Shown here piece after piece: positions 10,425-22,000 of a stretch of 64,000 bases of DNA. Under the pieces are notes generated by a model, which did no database searches, had not been told where the DNA came from, and worked only from the letters and a program-made list of their open reading frames with translations. Positions within the stretch are counted from its first letter, which is position 1. Each line of letters starts with the position of its first letter. The stretch is from Nostoc edaphicum CCNP1411. Lineage in GTDB: Bacteria; Cyanobacteriota; Cyanobacteriia; Cyanobacteriales; Nostocaceae. The stretch is taken from contig NZ_CP054698.1 in NCBI RefSeq assembly GCF_014023275.1, positions 7,215,001 through 7,279,000 of the forward strand. The letters run 5' to 3'. The position numbers were made by a program, and so were the translations under genes.

Positions 10425-11590
10425 ACTCTTCTCCGAAAATATTGTAATTAGTAATGCTGGCTTTGCTTGACATAGAGTTATACAGCAGATTTCAAGTTGA
10501 TGAAGTACACAACGATTCGTCTGTTACCCAGGTATAAAGCGTGTTTTACTCCTGTTAGCGCAGCAGGACGTAGCCCATTCAGAATTCTGCTGTATGTCAT
10601 CACTAATTGCACTTGTGCAGTTATGATGCAGGCAAAAGTTAAGTATTATGGGCTTAATTTGCCATGTCTATATGATTAATCAGTTCCCTCCATTAGTTTT
10701 ACGCAAAATCAGTAGACCGAAAATAATAACAGAGATGGATGATTTGCTTTTTAAAATAGATAGATTCCTTTCAAATGAACAATTATTTCGGCTATTTAAA
10801 TCCGATTTTTAAAGCATTATCCAAACATAAATAAAACCGGAATAAATTCAAATCCGGTCGAGTTTAGGAAAATATTAGCTTGCCAAAAAATCGATTACAA
10901 AGATTAAAATTATACTTTGGTATAATCATATTTGATATATCAATTTTGATTATTGGCAATATTTTTTGTATGTTTTATTTAAAGCTTTAGCGCCGTCAAT
11001 TAGTTTAAAGTATAGGTACTTTACTGTATAATTTAATTCCATCGCTAGGACAATTTCATGTGCTTCTTGCATGTATTTCAAATACTTCATAAAATACGGC
11101 TAAATTAGAAATATTTAGAACGGTTAATGTGCCTACAAGCTTTATATAAGAGGCTTTTCCTCTTATTATGCAGAACAAAACTCAAGCAGTGTTACTATAG
11201 ACTTTTTAGCATTAATAGTAAATTTATGAGAGTGAATAAGGACTAAATGATCTTTAAAAAATACGGCTTTAAATCAAATCCTATCTATTTATTAAAGTCT
11301 TTCCTCATTTAAGTTTTGCAATTGAATAATACGACAGTTTTAGGCTTAGTAAATTTAGGAAAGGTTAACATTAAGTAAATTTTGGTTGGTTTTTTATAGA
11401 TTTTAAAGTTTTTTATAAACAAATATAAACCAAATATTAATTTATATAAATTTTTTAGTCTAATCCTATTTTTGACAGGTTAATGCTTAAAAAATAGCCG
11501 CCAATGAGGGTGTAAAATACAATTTATTGTGTTATTAATCACGTTATCTTAAAAAACATTACCCATTTTTGTCTTCAAGCTACCGTTGTG
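10425..11590. other. Intergenic region, about 1.17 kb, AT-rich with one dispersed inverted repeat
   Basis: No supported gene. At 10480-10595 an inverted repeat starts with ATACAGCAGA and ends with TCTGCTGTAT; its interior resembles common cyanobacterial dispersed repeats, and the small frame across it is not convincing as a gene. The rest, especially 10680-11560, is very AT-rich with many short A/T runs and no recognisable coding pattern. The promoter of the regulator gene should be near 10425-10480. Confidence 0.5.
10480..10595. repeat. Dispersed inverted repeat with ATACAGCAGA ends
   Basis: About 116 bp with terminal inverted repeats ATACAGCAGA / TCTGCTGTAT. No open frame of its own looks coding. 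Consistent with a small non-autonomous repeat. Confidence 0.5.
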
Positions 11591-11890
11591 CTATTTAATT
11601 ACGGTAGTAATGACCACAACTATTGGTAAGCCCAAAGTATCAATCAGTACGTGTCTTTTACATACCTTAATTTTCTTTCCTGAGTGCATACCCAGTTTTC
11701 TTGGATACCATTGTTGTTGTCTCAACGTCGCTGTCATACTTGAGTAGTTTTTATACTGACAGGATATAGTTGCGCGAGCTTTCTTACTCTTTAGATATCC
11801 TCTAAGCTCGACTTTATCCAAAATTAAGAACTCGGTTTTCTTTCTCCGGCGAAAACCCTGGCTTTTTGGCAGATATTTTTTCCACGTCAC
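11591..11890 (-). pseudogene. Transposase remnant, IS5-like DDE family
   Basis: A 99-codon frame reads GMHSGKKIKVCKRHVLIDTLGLPIVVVITT, which matches the conserved region around the second catalytic Asp of IS5-family transposases (typically KGRKRHILVDTLG followed by a hydrophobic stretch). The upstream residues do not resemble the rest of a transposase and the frame stops soon after. I therefore read this as a truncated, decayed fragment. No terminal inverted repeats were found. Confidence 0.6.
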
Positions 11891-12001
11891 AGATTATGTG
11901 ACGAAGTTAAAAAAGTAAAACTACTGTCCCACAAAGGTTTCATCTGAAGCGATCGCGTTGCGGAGTAAATGGATAAAGTTGAGCTAATTGTAAATATTAA
12001 C

Positions 12002-12036
12002 TTGACAAGCTAGAATTAATTGTATATACACTTAAT
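12002..12036 (+). promoter_or_regulatory. Candidate sigma70 promoter with overlapping MarR-type operator
   Basis: TTGACA at 12002-12007, 17-bp spacing, then TATACA at 12025-12030, ending about 28 bp before the marR ATG. A near-perfect 22-bp palindrome covers the -10 element (12015-12036): core TGTATATACA is exactly self-complementary, flanked by ATTAAT and CTTAAT. MarR proteins commonly bind such dyads in their own promoters, so autoregulation is likely. This is inference from sequence only. Confidence 0.6.
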
Positions 12037-12058
12037 TTATGATTAAAAAAATTCATTT

Positions 12059-12523
12059 ATGGAAAAGCAAGCTACTGAGTTAGATTTGACTCAATTGATT
12101 ACTATTGAGGATACCTGCGCCTGCTTTAACCTTCGTAAAGCATCTAGAGCGGTTACACAACTTTTTGATGAAAAGCTAGAGCCAAGTGGTCTGCTGGTTA
12201 CTCAGCTGACAATTCTAGTTGCCATCTCAATTCTCGGCTCAGTAGCAATCAGTGATTTAGCTGAAGGTTTAGTCATGGATCGAACTACGCTGACGCGAAA
12301 CCTCAAGCCTCCCGAAAGAGAAGGATTGATTCAAATTAATCCTGGTGAGGATCGACGGGTGCGAGTAGTAACCTTGACGGATAAAGGACGCTCTGTTTTG
12401 GCACAAGCCTTACCATTATGGCAACAAACGCAAGCTCATATAGTGGAAAGCTTAGGTCAAGAACGCTTTAATCTATTGCTTTCAAGCTTAACTACTACGG
12501 TTTCAATAGCCCGGAACAGCTAA
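12059..12523 (+). CDS. MarR family transcriptional regulator
   Basis: 154 residues with the MarR winged-helix fold: ISDLAEGLVMDRTTLTRNLK (helix-turn-helix) followed by the wing EDRRVRVVTLTDKG. Near the N-terminus CACFNLRKASRAVTQ resembles the dimerisation helix with cysteines seen in redox-sensitive relatives. After the recognition helix the usual LKPLEREG reads LKPPEREG; the Leu-to-Pro change is unusual and may weaken the helix. It is the first gene of a plus-strand set with three exporter genes, 53 bp upstream of the membrane-fusion gene. It probably represses this exporter and itself and is relieved by a ligand or oxidation. A TGTATAT half-site also occurs at 12542-12548, just before the next gene. 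Confidence 0.88.
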   Translation: MEKQATELDLTQLITIEDTCACFNLRKASRAVTQLFDEKLEPSGLLVTQLTILVAISILGSVAISDLAEGLVMDRTTLTRNLKPPEREGLIQINPGEDRRVRVVTLTDKGRSVLAQALPLWQQTQAHIVESLGQERFNLLLSSLTTTVSIARNS

Positions 12524-12576
12524 ATTTTTTTTGAAAAAACGTGTATATCCACCTAATAATAAAGTGGGGTATTTTT

Positions 12577-13698
12577 ATGTTTGAACAAGAAGTTTCTTTA
12601 ATTACCGAGAAAAAGCATAGACCATTGATTAAATCTATAGTTCAATGGGCTGGCATCTTGGGAGCGACAGCAGCAGTGGGAATAGGTGGATTTGTGGTTT
12701 GGAAACAGGTGAGTTCCCAAACCGGGGTTGAGAATCAGACTGGCATACAGACCCCTTTACCTCAAGCACAAAAAGTTGTAGAGACGATAACTGCTTTAGG
12801 ACGCTTAGAACCTCACGGAGAAGTAATTCAAGTTTCAGCGCCCACTTTCTTAGAAGGCGCACGAGTTGAGAAACTATTGGTGGAAGACACAGATTGGGTG
12901 AAATCTGGTCAGGTGATCGCAGTTCTCGATCGCCGCGAACGATTGCAAGCTGCTTTGAAACAGGCTCAAAGACAAGTTGAAGTAGCCCAAGCACGGCTAG
13001 CCAAAGTCAAAGCCGGAGCGAAACAGGGAGATTTAGGAGCACAAAAAGCAACAATCGCTCGCTTGGAGGCAGAATTACGAATTGCCCAAACAGAACATCA
13101 ACGGTACAAATATCTACAGGAAACTGGAGCCATTTCTGCTTCACTCCTAGACTCAAAACGCCAAATTGTTGAAACAATTCAGGGACAACTCAATCAAGCT
13201 AAATCTACCCTAACTAGTATTGCAGAAGTTCGTCCGACTGATATCCAGGAAGCTGAAGCAGAAATTGCTAGTGCTGTAGCATCTGAGCAGAAAGCCAAAG
13301 CAGACTTAGAAACTGCCTTTGTCACCGCACCCCAGAATGGTCAAGTTTTAAAAATTCATACTCGTGCGGGAGAGATGGTTGGTACTAAGGCGATCGCAGA
13401 TATTGGACAAACTAGGCAAATGGACGTAATCGCTGAAGTTTACGAAAATGATCTTGCCAAAGTGAAGATAGGGCAAAAAGCTACTATCACCAGTCTTAAC
13501 AAAGCCTTTGTTGGAAAACTACAGGGAACTGTATACCGGATCATTCCCCAAATTGGTAAGCGGGATGTCCTCAATGACGATCCAGCAGCAGCAGTTGATG
13601 CCAGAGTTGCTGAAGTCAAAATCAGTTTGTTACCGAAAGACAGTCAGCGAATTATGAGTTTGATCAATCTCAAAGTAGAAGTAGCAATTAATCCTTAA
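12577..13698 (+). CDS. devB: DevB-type ABC exporter membrane-fusion protein (HlyD family)
   Basis: About 373 residues from ATG 12577, chosen because it follows a GGGG-containing ribosome-binding region; a GTG at 12541 would add 12 residues. One N-terminal membrane segment (about residues 23-40), lipoyl-like halves around LGRLEPHGEV and APQNGQVLKI, and a long coiled-coil hairpin between them (about 115-240). Family role: periplasmic adaptor joining the inner-membrane DevCA-type ABC pump to a TolC-like outer-membrane channel. In heterocysts the original DevBCA exports glycolipids. Cyanobacteria carry several paralogues, so the symbol is family-level. Genes for permease and ATPase follow directly. 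The substrate could be the product of the neighbouring PKS, which is inference. Confidence 0.88.
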   Translation: MFEQEVSLITEKKHRPLIKSIVQWAGILGATAAVGIGGFVVWKQVSSQTGVENQTGIQTPLPQAQKVVETITALGRLEPHGEVIQVSAPTFLEGARVEKLLVEDTDWVKSGQVIAVLDRRERLQAALKQAQRQVEVAQARLAKVKAGAKQGDLGAQKATIARLEAELRIAQTEHQRYKYLQETGAISASLLDSKRQIVETIQGQLNQAKSTLTSIAEVRPTDIQEAEAEIASAVASEQKAKADLETAFVTAPQNGQVLKIHTRAGEMVGTKAIADIGQTRQMDVIAEVYENDLAKVKIGQKATITSLNKAFVGKLQGTVYRIIPQIGKRDVLNDDPAAAVDARVAEVKISLLPKDSQRIMSLINLKVEVAINP

Positions 13699-13804
13699 TT
13701 TGGGAATGGGAAGTTGGGAGTGGTGTATTTATATCAATTTAGAAGAGTAGAAGTTCTCAATTTTAAGTTCTAAACATTACACTCAAATTAACTTATGTGA
13801 TGCA

Positions 13805-14992
13805 ATGATAAATTTTAATTTATCTTTTCTTGGTGGTAATAAAATTCCCCTGGCATGGTTGCAATTGATCCGGGAGAAGACGAGGCTATTCGTGGCGATT
13901 TCAGGTATCAGCTTTGCCGTGGTACTAATGTTCATGCAGATGGGATTTCTAACTGCTCTATTTGATAGTGCAGTTGGTATGCACAGCAGTCTACAAGGCG
14001 ATATTGTGCTGATTAGTCCACGCTCAGTGGCCTTAATTGCCATGAAACAATTTTCCCAACGGCGGCTATACCAAGTATTGGGCTTTCAAGGAGTAGAATC
14101 TGTCAGCCCTATCTATGTAGATTCTGGAATCTGGAAAAATCCGCAAAATCCTAGTGTTACCCGTAATATTCGGATCTATGGAATTAATCCTGACAATCAA
14201 GTATTCAACATGCCAGGGGTAGCTGAAAATCTAGATAAGATTAAAAAGCCTGATGTAGTTTTATTCGATTGGGGTTCACGTACTGAATTTGGGCCGATTA
14301 GCACTTTGTTTAAGCAGCAAAAAAGCGTAATTACAGAGGTAGAGGAACGGCGAATTAATGTTGGTGGTTTATTTGAATTAGGAGTTACTTTTGGTTCTGA
14401 TGGCACTTTAATCACCAGCGATCTGAATTTTTTAAGAATATTTGAAGAACGTAGAACCGCAGGATTAATTGATATTGGTTTGATTAAACTAAAGCCAGGT
14501 GTAGATGTAGGAAAAGTGTTGGGAAATTTGAGGGCAAACTTACCCAAAGATGTAAAGGTACTATCTAAACAAGAATACAAAGACTTTGAAGTAAACTACT
14601 GGAGCGGCAGCACACCTATTGGTTTTACTTTTATACTTGGTACAGTTATGGGCTTTTTTGTCGGGACGATTATCGTTTATCAAGTACTTTATACTGACGT
14701 TAACGATCATCTCCCTGAGTATGCCACACTCAAAGCGATCGGATACAAAGATTCCTTCTTCTCTGGTGTTGTATTTCAAGCAGCAATGATTTTAGCCACG
14801 CTAGGATTTTTACCTGGAGTACTAATTGCTTGGGGTTTATATGAACTCACCCGCACTGCCACACTCTTGCCGATGTTTATGCAGCTTGATAAAAACTTGC
14901 TAGTGCTAGTTTTGACGTTTGTCATGTGCTTTGTCTCTGGTAGCATCGCAATACGCAAGCTTCGAGAAGCAGACCCAGCTGACATATTTTAA
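13805..14992 (+). CDS. devC: DevC-type ABC transporter permease (FtsX/MacB-like)
   Basis: 395 residues. An N-terminal transmembrane helix (about 30-50, FVAISGISFAVVLMFMQMGF) is followed by a large periplasmic domain (about 55-265) and three C-terminal helices (about 272-295, 317-342, 355-378), the FtsX-like permease layout. The motif PEYATLKAIGYKDSFF before the second helix is typical of DevC proteins and contacts the ATPase. Lies 106 bp after devB and 22 bp before devA, so co-translation in one operon is likely. It would form the inner-membrane homodimer of the exporter. Confidence 0.9.
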   Translation: MINFNLSFLGGNKIPLAWLQLIREKTRLFVAISGISFAVVLMFMQMGFLTALFDSAVGMHSSLQGDIVLISPRSVALIAMKQFSQRRLYQVLGFQGVESVSPIYVDSGIWKNPQNPSVTRNIRIYGINPDNQVFNMPGVAENLDKIKKPDVVLFDWGSRTEFGPISTLFKQQKSVITEVEERRINVGGLFELGVTFGSDGTLITSDLNFLRIFEERRTAGLIDIGLIKLKPGVDVGKVLGNLRANLPKDVKVLSKQEYKDFEVNYWSGSTPIGFTFILGTVMGFFVGTIIVYQVLYTDVNDHLPEYATLKAIGYKDSFFSGVVFQAAMILATLGFLPGVLIAWGLYELTRTATLLPMFMQLDKNLLVLVLTFVMCFVSGSIAIRKLREADPADIF

Positions 14993-15014
14993 TATCCTTT
15001 CCTATAGTTTTATT

Positions 15015-15803
15015 ATGCGGTCAGAACCTCTTGTCAATATTGAAAATCTCAGCCATTACTACGGTCGAGGAGTCTTGCGTAAACAAATTCTGTTTGATAT
15101 TAATCTAAAAATTCAACCAGGCGAAATTGTAATTATGACCGGGCCATCAGGATCTGGTAAGACTTCTTTACTAACTTTAATTGGTGCTTTACGTTCAGCC
15201 CAAATCGGTAGTTTAAAAGTTTTTGGGCAAGAGCTATGCGGAGCTACTCAAGACCAATTAGTGCAAGTGCGACGTAATATTGGCTATATTTTTCAGGCAC
15301 ATAACTTGCTGAGTTTTTTAACAGCTCAACAGAATGTCCAAATGTCGCTTCAAATCCAGCCTGGGATGACTAAGCAGAAGGCTCAACGCCGAGCAAAATC
15401 TATACTTGAAGCTGTTGGATTAGGACAAAAAATTAATAGCTATCCAGAAAACCTCTCTGGCGGACAAAAACAGCGGGTTGCAATTGCTCGTGCTTTGGTA
15501 AACTCTCCTAGTTTAGTTCTGGCTGATGAACCTACTGCTGCTTTAGATAGTAAGACTGGTCGCGATGTCGTAGATTTAATGCAAAAACTAGCCAAAGAAC
15601 AAGGGTGTTCCATCTTGCTAGTGACTCATGATAATCGTATTTTAGATATTGCCAATCGTATTGTGTACATGGAAGATGGTCGATTCGATAGAAGTAGGAC
15701 AGGAAATTTTATTGGGTCAGCGATCGCTATCGGCGGGCCTTCCGCGTCATCGCCAAAACTAATATCCCCGAACAGGATCACCAAAAGTGGACAAGACCCT
15801 TAA
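15015..15803 (+). CDS. devA: DevA-type ABC transporter ATP-binding protein
   Basis: 262 residues from ATG 15015; the longer upstream frame overlaps devC and is unlikely. Walker A GPSGSGKTSL, Q-loop YIFQAHNLL, signature LSGGQKQRVAIARAL, Walker B LVLADEPTAALD and H-loop LLVTHD are intact, so it should be an active ATPase. After the usual end (about MEDGRF) the last 35 residues look foreign: they are encoded by a GCGATCGC-containing dispersed repeat and the stop codon falls in the left arm of an inverted repeat at 15799-15918. The true tail was probably replaced by repeat insertion, probably without effect on the core. Confidence 0.92.
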   Translation: MRSEPLVNIENLSHYYGRGVLRKQILFDINLKIQPGEIVIMTGPSGSGKTSLLTLIGALRSAQIGSLKVFGQELCGATQDQLVQVRRNIGYIFQAHNLLSFLTAQQNVQMSLQIQPGMTKQKAQRRAKSILEAVGLGQKINSYPENLSGGQKQRVAIARALVNSPSLVLADEPTAALDSKTGRDVVDLMQKLAKEQGCSILLVTHDNRILDIANRIVYMEDGRFDRSRTGNFIGSAIAIGGPSASSPKLISPNRITKSGQDP

Positions 15804-15918
15804 TCCCGCATTTCTCACAAGCTTGAGATCAGAGGGGAAAGAACTTGGTATTTGAACTCTCCTCTGCTCCCTGCTCAAGAACAAGGTTTTGAGAGATGTG
15901 GTGAGAAATCCGGGTTAA
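15799..15918. repeat. Inverted-repeat element at the devA 3' end
   Basis: Arms CCCGCATTTCTCAC (15805-15818) and GTGAGAAATCCGGG (15901-15914) enclose about 80 bp, with TTAA-like ends outside. It provides the devA stop codon and separates convergent devA and PKS genes. It looks like a small non-autonomous element; it might also act as a transcript boundary, but no T-run was seen. Confidence 0.6.
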
Positions 15919-16032
15919 TGTGAGCCAACAATTTTCTTGTTTGCACCCAAAAACCCTGCCCCTCTGCTGCTTTAATGATAAGTCTTTAACCGGACATGAT
16001 ATGAGACGTGCTAACCCTGCACTAGACTACAG

Positions 16033-19000
16033 TTATTGACTTTTGAGCAAAGCTTCTATAGCTTCTAGTTCATCTGTAATTGAGGTTTCAATACCCTGTT
16101 CTGAGATGGAATTTTCCAGTTCAGAGACAATCATCGTCTGCGCTAATTCTCTTTGTTCTGTGTTTAGTAGGAATTCGTTGGCAATGTGGTGCGCTAGGGA
16201 TTGAATAGTGGGATGCTCAAAAAGGACTGTGGAAGCGATCGCTTTATTCAAAGTGGCTTCCAATCGACTACGTAATTCTACCATCATTAAAGAATCCATA
16301 CCCATATCAAAGAATCCTACTTGGGCATTTGGTAATTGAGAAGGTGGTAAACCTAAAACTTTACCAACTTCAGTTTGCAAGTAGGTGATCAATAAGGAAA
16401 TGCGATCGCTCACTCCCAATGATGTTAATTGCTGCATTAGCTGGGAAGTTTGATGAATGGGCGATGGTGCTTGGGTTTGAAAGTCTGTAAAGAAAGGAGA
16501 AGATAAACCTTGGGCTAGGAGTTCAGACCAATTCACTGGTACTACTCCCACTTGAGCGCTAGATTGTGTCAGGAGAAACTCTAAAATATCTATACCTTGG
16601 TTAGGAGCGATCGCACCAATACCACGTAAACTCATTTTAGTAGCAATTTGACGTTTGGCAGCAGCACCGATATCTGACCAAACGCCCCAATTTATACTCA
16701 ATGCTGGTAATCCTTGGCTGTGTCGATACTGTGCTAAGGTATCGAGAAATGTGTTAGCGGCTACATGGTTTGTCTGTCCAGGAGAACCTAAGAGGGAAGC
16801 GGCAGAGGAAAACATGATAAAATAATCCAAAGGTATGTTTTGGGTCAAAAGATGTAGATTCCAAGCGCCTGCAACTTTTACAGACATCACAGACTGCAAC
16901 CGTTCCGAATTTAGTTGCTGTAAAACTCCATCATCTAAAACACCTGCTCCATGAATGACAGCACGCAAAGGCGGATAGTTTTGTTGGATGTTAGTTAGGA
17001 CTGCTGCTAAATCTTCTGACTGAACAACATTTGCCTGAGTTGTGATAACCGTAGCACCTGTGGCTTGTAATGCTTGAATTTGTGACTGTGCTTCTAGTGT
17101 CGGGCTGCTACGTCCCACGAGTACCAAGTATTTCGCACCTTTTTCAACTAACCAATGGGCAACGCGTAAACCTAAACCGCCCATACCACCAGTAATTAAA
17201 TAGGTTCCTTCGGGATGAATTGGCAATGTTTCCAAATCTTCATTGAAAGCGACGGGAAACTCCATCCCCAGGTGTCTGTAGAAGGATAGTCGCCCCGTCG
17301 CTTGGGGCATTGGGCATTGGGCATTGGTTACTTTTTCCCCATGCCCCATGCCCCATTCCCTATGCCCAAAAACTCCATCCCCTTGTGGGTGGAGTTTTTT
17401 ATCTGTTGGTTCGTGGGTAATCGCAATTTTGCCAATATGTTGCGCCTGTTGCATCATCTGCAATGCTGTCACCACTTTTTGGGCAGGAAAAACTTTGTGG
17501 GGTAAAGGTTGCAACTTTTGGCTTTGAAACTGTGCCATGAGACGATGCAACAAGGATTGCACCTGTTGAGGATTTTGCCCAGCGACATTCATCAAATCCA
17601 CCAGGTGATAGGCAACTTTTGGCTTGACTTCGGCAACTTTTTGTGAATTCCAAACTCCCCGTTTGCCAATTTCAATAAAGCATCCGTTGGCTTTGAGAAC
17701 CTCTAGACTGGCGGGAATAAACTCACCAGCGAGGGAATTAAATACGATATCTACACCTTCACCATCAGTTACTTCTAGAATTTCTTGAGCAAAATCCAAG
17801 GTGCGTGAGTTAAAGATGTGTTGAACACCTAAAGAACGCAGTGTTTGCCATTTTCCTGGGCTTGCTGTAGCAAAGACTTCCGCCCCAGCTTGTTGAGCAA
17901 TTTGTAAAGCTGCCATACCTGTACCCCCTGTGGCGGCGTGAATCAGGATGCGCTGTCCTTTTTGAATTGCAGCAACTTCTCGCAGGGCATATTCTGCGGT
18001 GAGGAAATTGGCGGGAATTGTCGCGGCTGTCTCAAAGCTCAAAAAGTCGGGTTTGGCAACAACAAAGCTGGTGTTAGTCGTAATATATCGGCTAAAACTA
18101 TCAGCAGCTAAGGCTACGACGGCATCACCAATGCTAAACTCACTTACGCCCTCACCAACAGCGACAATCTCACCGGCACATTCAACACCAAACCAGTTGC
18201 GATCGAAAGGTAGTAGTCCCAAAGCATCCAATACGTCAATAAAATTTAATCCCGTCGCCCGTACCTGAATCTCTACCTCCCCTGGCTGCGGTTGACGACG
18301 TTGTGAGGTTTGCCATTGTAGGGAATTGAGTAAACCGCGTGTACCGATGGTTAAGCGGTAAGGCTGTTCGGGAACAGCAAGTAATTTTTCAGGATTAGTG
18401 AAGCGAGTTAATCGTGCTACCTTTCGCCCAGTTGAGTGGAGGGCAATTTCCTCCTCTTGGGAAGGGTGCATGAATTCGGTTACGAGGGTATCAATTTGGG
18501 AAATTGCTGCTTTTGTCGGATCTAAATCCACACAGCGACAATTGAATTCTGGGTGTTCCAAACGGATGACTTTACCCATACCCCATACAGGTGACTGCAT
18601 CAATCCTGTGATTGTGGAGGTGGGATTGACTGCACCTTGAGTCACTAGCCAGAGGCTAATGGGCTGATTTTGCTTTTGAATTAGGGCTTGGACGAGGTTG
18701 AGAACATTGGTACATTCAGCGTAACAGTCTTGAGGTAGAGTCTCAATGTGTTCTTGTGAACTGGAAATATAAACAATGTTTTTGATTGAATTACCCCCCT
18801 TAATCCCCCCTTGCAAAGGGGGGAAACCGGAAATCAAGTCCCCTGCCCTTTGCAAGGGGAGGGTTAGGGAGGGGTGAAACTGAGATTCAGGAGCCAAAAT
18901 GGTACATAATTGCTGTTGCTGCTGTAATTGTTGTGCGATCGCATCTCCCAACTCAGAATAATCTGTGATAATTAACCATTCCCCACTTTCTTGATCTGAC

Positions 19001-22000
19001 TGTGCCACAATGACTGCTTGTTGAGCCAATACTTCTGGAAGCACGGAGTTAGGGGTAATATCTGCAACGTTAGTAAATCCATTTACTTGTAATAAATTGT
19101 GCCACTGCTGGGTAGAAATTAAGGGATATGTCGGACGCAAATCTTTGTCTTGGAATCTCCACCAGCCTTCAGTTAAACCAAAAATTAAATCCAGCCAACT
19201 ACTTGGACGAGTACCTTCTAAAAGTATCAATAATCCGTTGGGTGCGAGTAAGGATTTGACGTTGGTGATGGTTTGGCTTAAATCTTTGGTGGCGTGTAGA
19301 ACGTTTGCGGCAATAATAATATCAAAACTGTTGGCAGTAAATCCCTGAGATATAATTGGCTGTTCAATATTCAAACTTTGGTAACGAACAAAGGTATAAT
19401 CTGAAAACTGTTCGCGTGCTTTTGCTAAGAATAGTGGAGAAATATCAGTAAAAACATATTCCACTGATTTCGTCGCAAGTTGCGGTAAAAGATTAGCTGT
19501 AGTTCCCCCTGTACCAGCACCAATTTCCAGAATTCTTACAGTTTGCCCAGACGGTAAGTTTTCTAAAGCTGAGAGTACCGCTTGCTGTACCAAAGTATTC
19601 ATCATCTGGGCACCAGGGGAATTTTGATACAGTTGAGCGATCGCACTCAAGTCTCCATTGGGAAATAATATTTGTAAAGGTTCACATCGTCCCTGCAACA
19701 CCTCTGATAAATGTAAACCACAGCGTTCAATTAACGTGAGTTCTGCTGAAGCAGATGGGTATTTTGTTTGTAGTTGTGCTTGGAGAATTTGTGCTTGTCC
19801 AACATTGAAAGACTGTCGCACATACCACCGTTCATCTTGTTGTTGGAAAATACCTGCGGCTGTTAATATTTCCAGCAGGTGTATAAATAATTGTTCTTGC
19901 TCAGGTATAATTTGTAATTGCTGCCGAGAAAAATGTTCACCCATCTGCAAAGATAAACCCAACTGTTGCAGCGCTTCAACAACATATACAAGACTCAGAG
20001 TTTCCAACTGGGGTAATAATTCTGCATAGTTCTGGATCTCCGGTTTTGTTAACAGTTTCGTGAATTGAGGTGCTAACTGTTGAGCAATCATCTCTGGAGA
20101 AGGAAGCAAAGATGTCTGCTTATGGTGAGATTGGGTGCGCCATTCCACCTCGTACAACCATTCTCGCCAGTCTGCTGAGGAATCTCCAGCAAAAATACTT
20201 TGTGATTCCACAGCTTTCAGTTGTAGTCCTGAAAAAGTTGCGATCGCTACTCCTTCGGGCGTTAAAACTTGGATATCTGCAATTATAATTGGTGATGAAA
20301 TATCTGCTTGACGCAGTTGTACCCAACTCCATAGATTTTCCCCGACTGTTCCCCAAATAGTCAAGCGATCCACACCGATGGGCAGATAAACAGATGATGT
20401 GGAGTTATGGGATAGAATAGCTGCGATCGCTTGTAAACATCCATCCAAAACTATTGGATGGAATTGATAACCACTACGCTCAGTACATATTTCTGGTAAA
20501 TGAATCTCTGCGAGTGATTGATTCTCATTGTACCAGAGTTGGGTAATGACTTGGAAGGTTTCGCCGTAATCAATGCCAACCGTTTTGAGATTTTGGTAGA
20601 AGTCGGCAATATTTGTAATTTGGGTACAATGCCGTTGCTGTTCTAAAAAATTAAAAATCCCATTTGGATTAACATCTTTGTTCACACCTACTTTTCCTGT
20701 TGTATGAACAGTCCAAGCATTTTCTGTAGCGCTGACAATTTCAAATTCGTAGCTGTCAGTGAGAATGAATTGTACAATCCGTGGGGAATCTGGGGTGAAA
20801 ATGCAAGCCTGTTGCAAAGAAATATTTTCTAAGTATAGGCGATCGCTTTGAAAAACTTCCTTTCCGGCTGCCAATGCCATTTCTATGTAGGCGGCTCCTG
20901 GTAAAATTACTTGGGCAAATACCTGATGGTCTTGCAGATATATGGGATAATTATCAGCAAGCTCTTGCTCAAAGTATAAATTAGCCGATTTAGCTAAGTG
21001 TATTTTCTGCCCCAATAAAGGATGAACATCTACACGCTCCCTCCTCAACCCTCCCACTGCCCTTGGTAAGGGGGGACAGAATGGGGTAATTTCTGCCCAA
21101 AAACGCTTTCTTTGGAAAGGATAATTTGGCACATCAAGACGCTGACGGTTATACCCTCGGTCAAATCTGTGCCAATCAAGCTGAACTCCTCGCTCATAAA
21201 GCGCCGCCACACTTGATAATATTACCTGCGAATCCTCCTGTCCGGCTCGTAAACTGGGCAACCAGAGATATTTTCCCTCATCCCCTACTAGCGATCGCGC
21301 CATACCGAGTAAAATGGGCTTGGCTCCAACTTCCAAAAATACACTACACTCTTGCTGAATCAGGGTTTGAACCCCGGCAAAAAACTGCACTGGCTGGCGG
21401 ATATGACTACACCAATATTCAGGTGTGGCAATTTCTGTACCGATGATTTTGCCAGTAAGATTAGAAACGATTGGGTATTGCGGCGGATGAAAGTTGATAG
21501 TACGGGCGACTTGCTCAAATTCTGTCAGCATCGCCTCCATTAAAGGAGAATGGAAAGCATGGGAAACTGGTAAAGGTGTGGTTTTGATGCCTTGGGCTTC
21601 CAATATAGCGGCGATTTGTTCAACAGCAACGGTTTCGCCGGAAATCACTGTGTTATTGGGTGCATTGACAGCTGCAATGGATACCTGTTGACTGAAGGGT
21701 AGAATTAGTTCTTGTAAGTGAGACGCAGCAGCAGCCACCACAATCATTTTACCGTGGGGTAACTGCTGCATCAGACGGGCGCGGGTGGCAATCAGCTTTA
21801 GTCCATCTTCTAAACTAAAGACTCCTGCAATACAAGCAGCGACATATTCACCAACACTGTGGCCCATGAGAAAATCAGGTTTCACTCCCCAAGATAGCCA
21901 TAGTTGACAGAGGGCGTATTCAAGGATGAATAAGGCTGGTTGGGTGTAGATAGTTTGGTCTAAAGCTGGGGATTGGGCAAAATAAAGTAGATTTCGCAAA

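Noticed and set aside
10497..10679. 60-codon plus-strand frame
   Set aside because: It coincides with a dispersed inverted repeat and lacks a ribosome-binding site.
1..15803. Heterocyst glycolipid (hgl) locus
   Set aside because: The DevBCA-type exporter and a PKS suggest it, but the PKS has an enediyne-like KS and I see none of the usual hgl partner genes such as hetM, hetN or hetI.
17368..17400. True transcription terminator for a gene end
   Set aside because: It lies within an intact 8-kb reading frame, so it was listed as a repeat and a finding instead.
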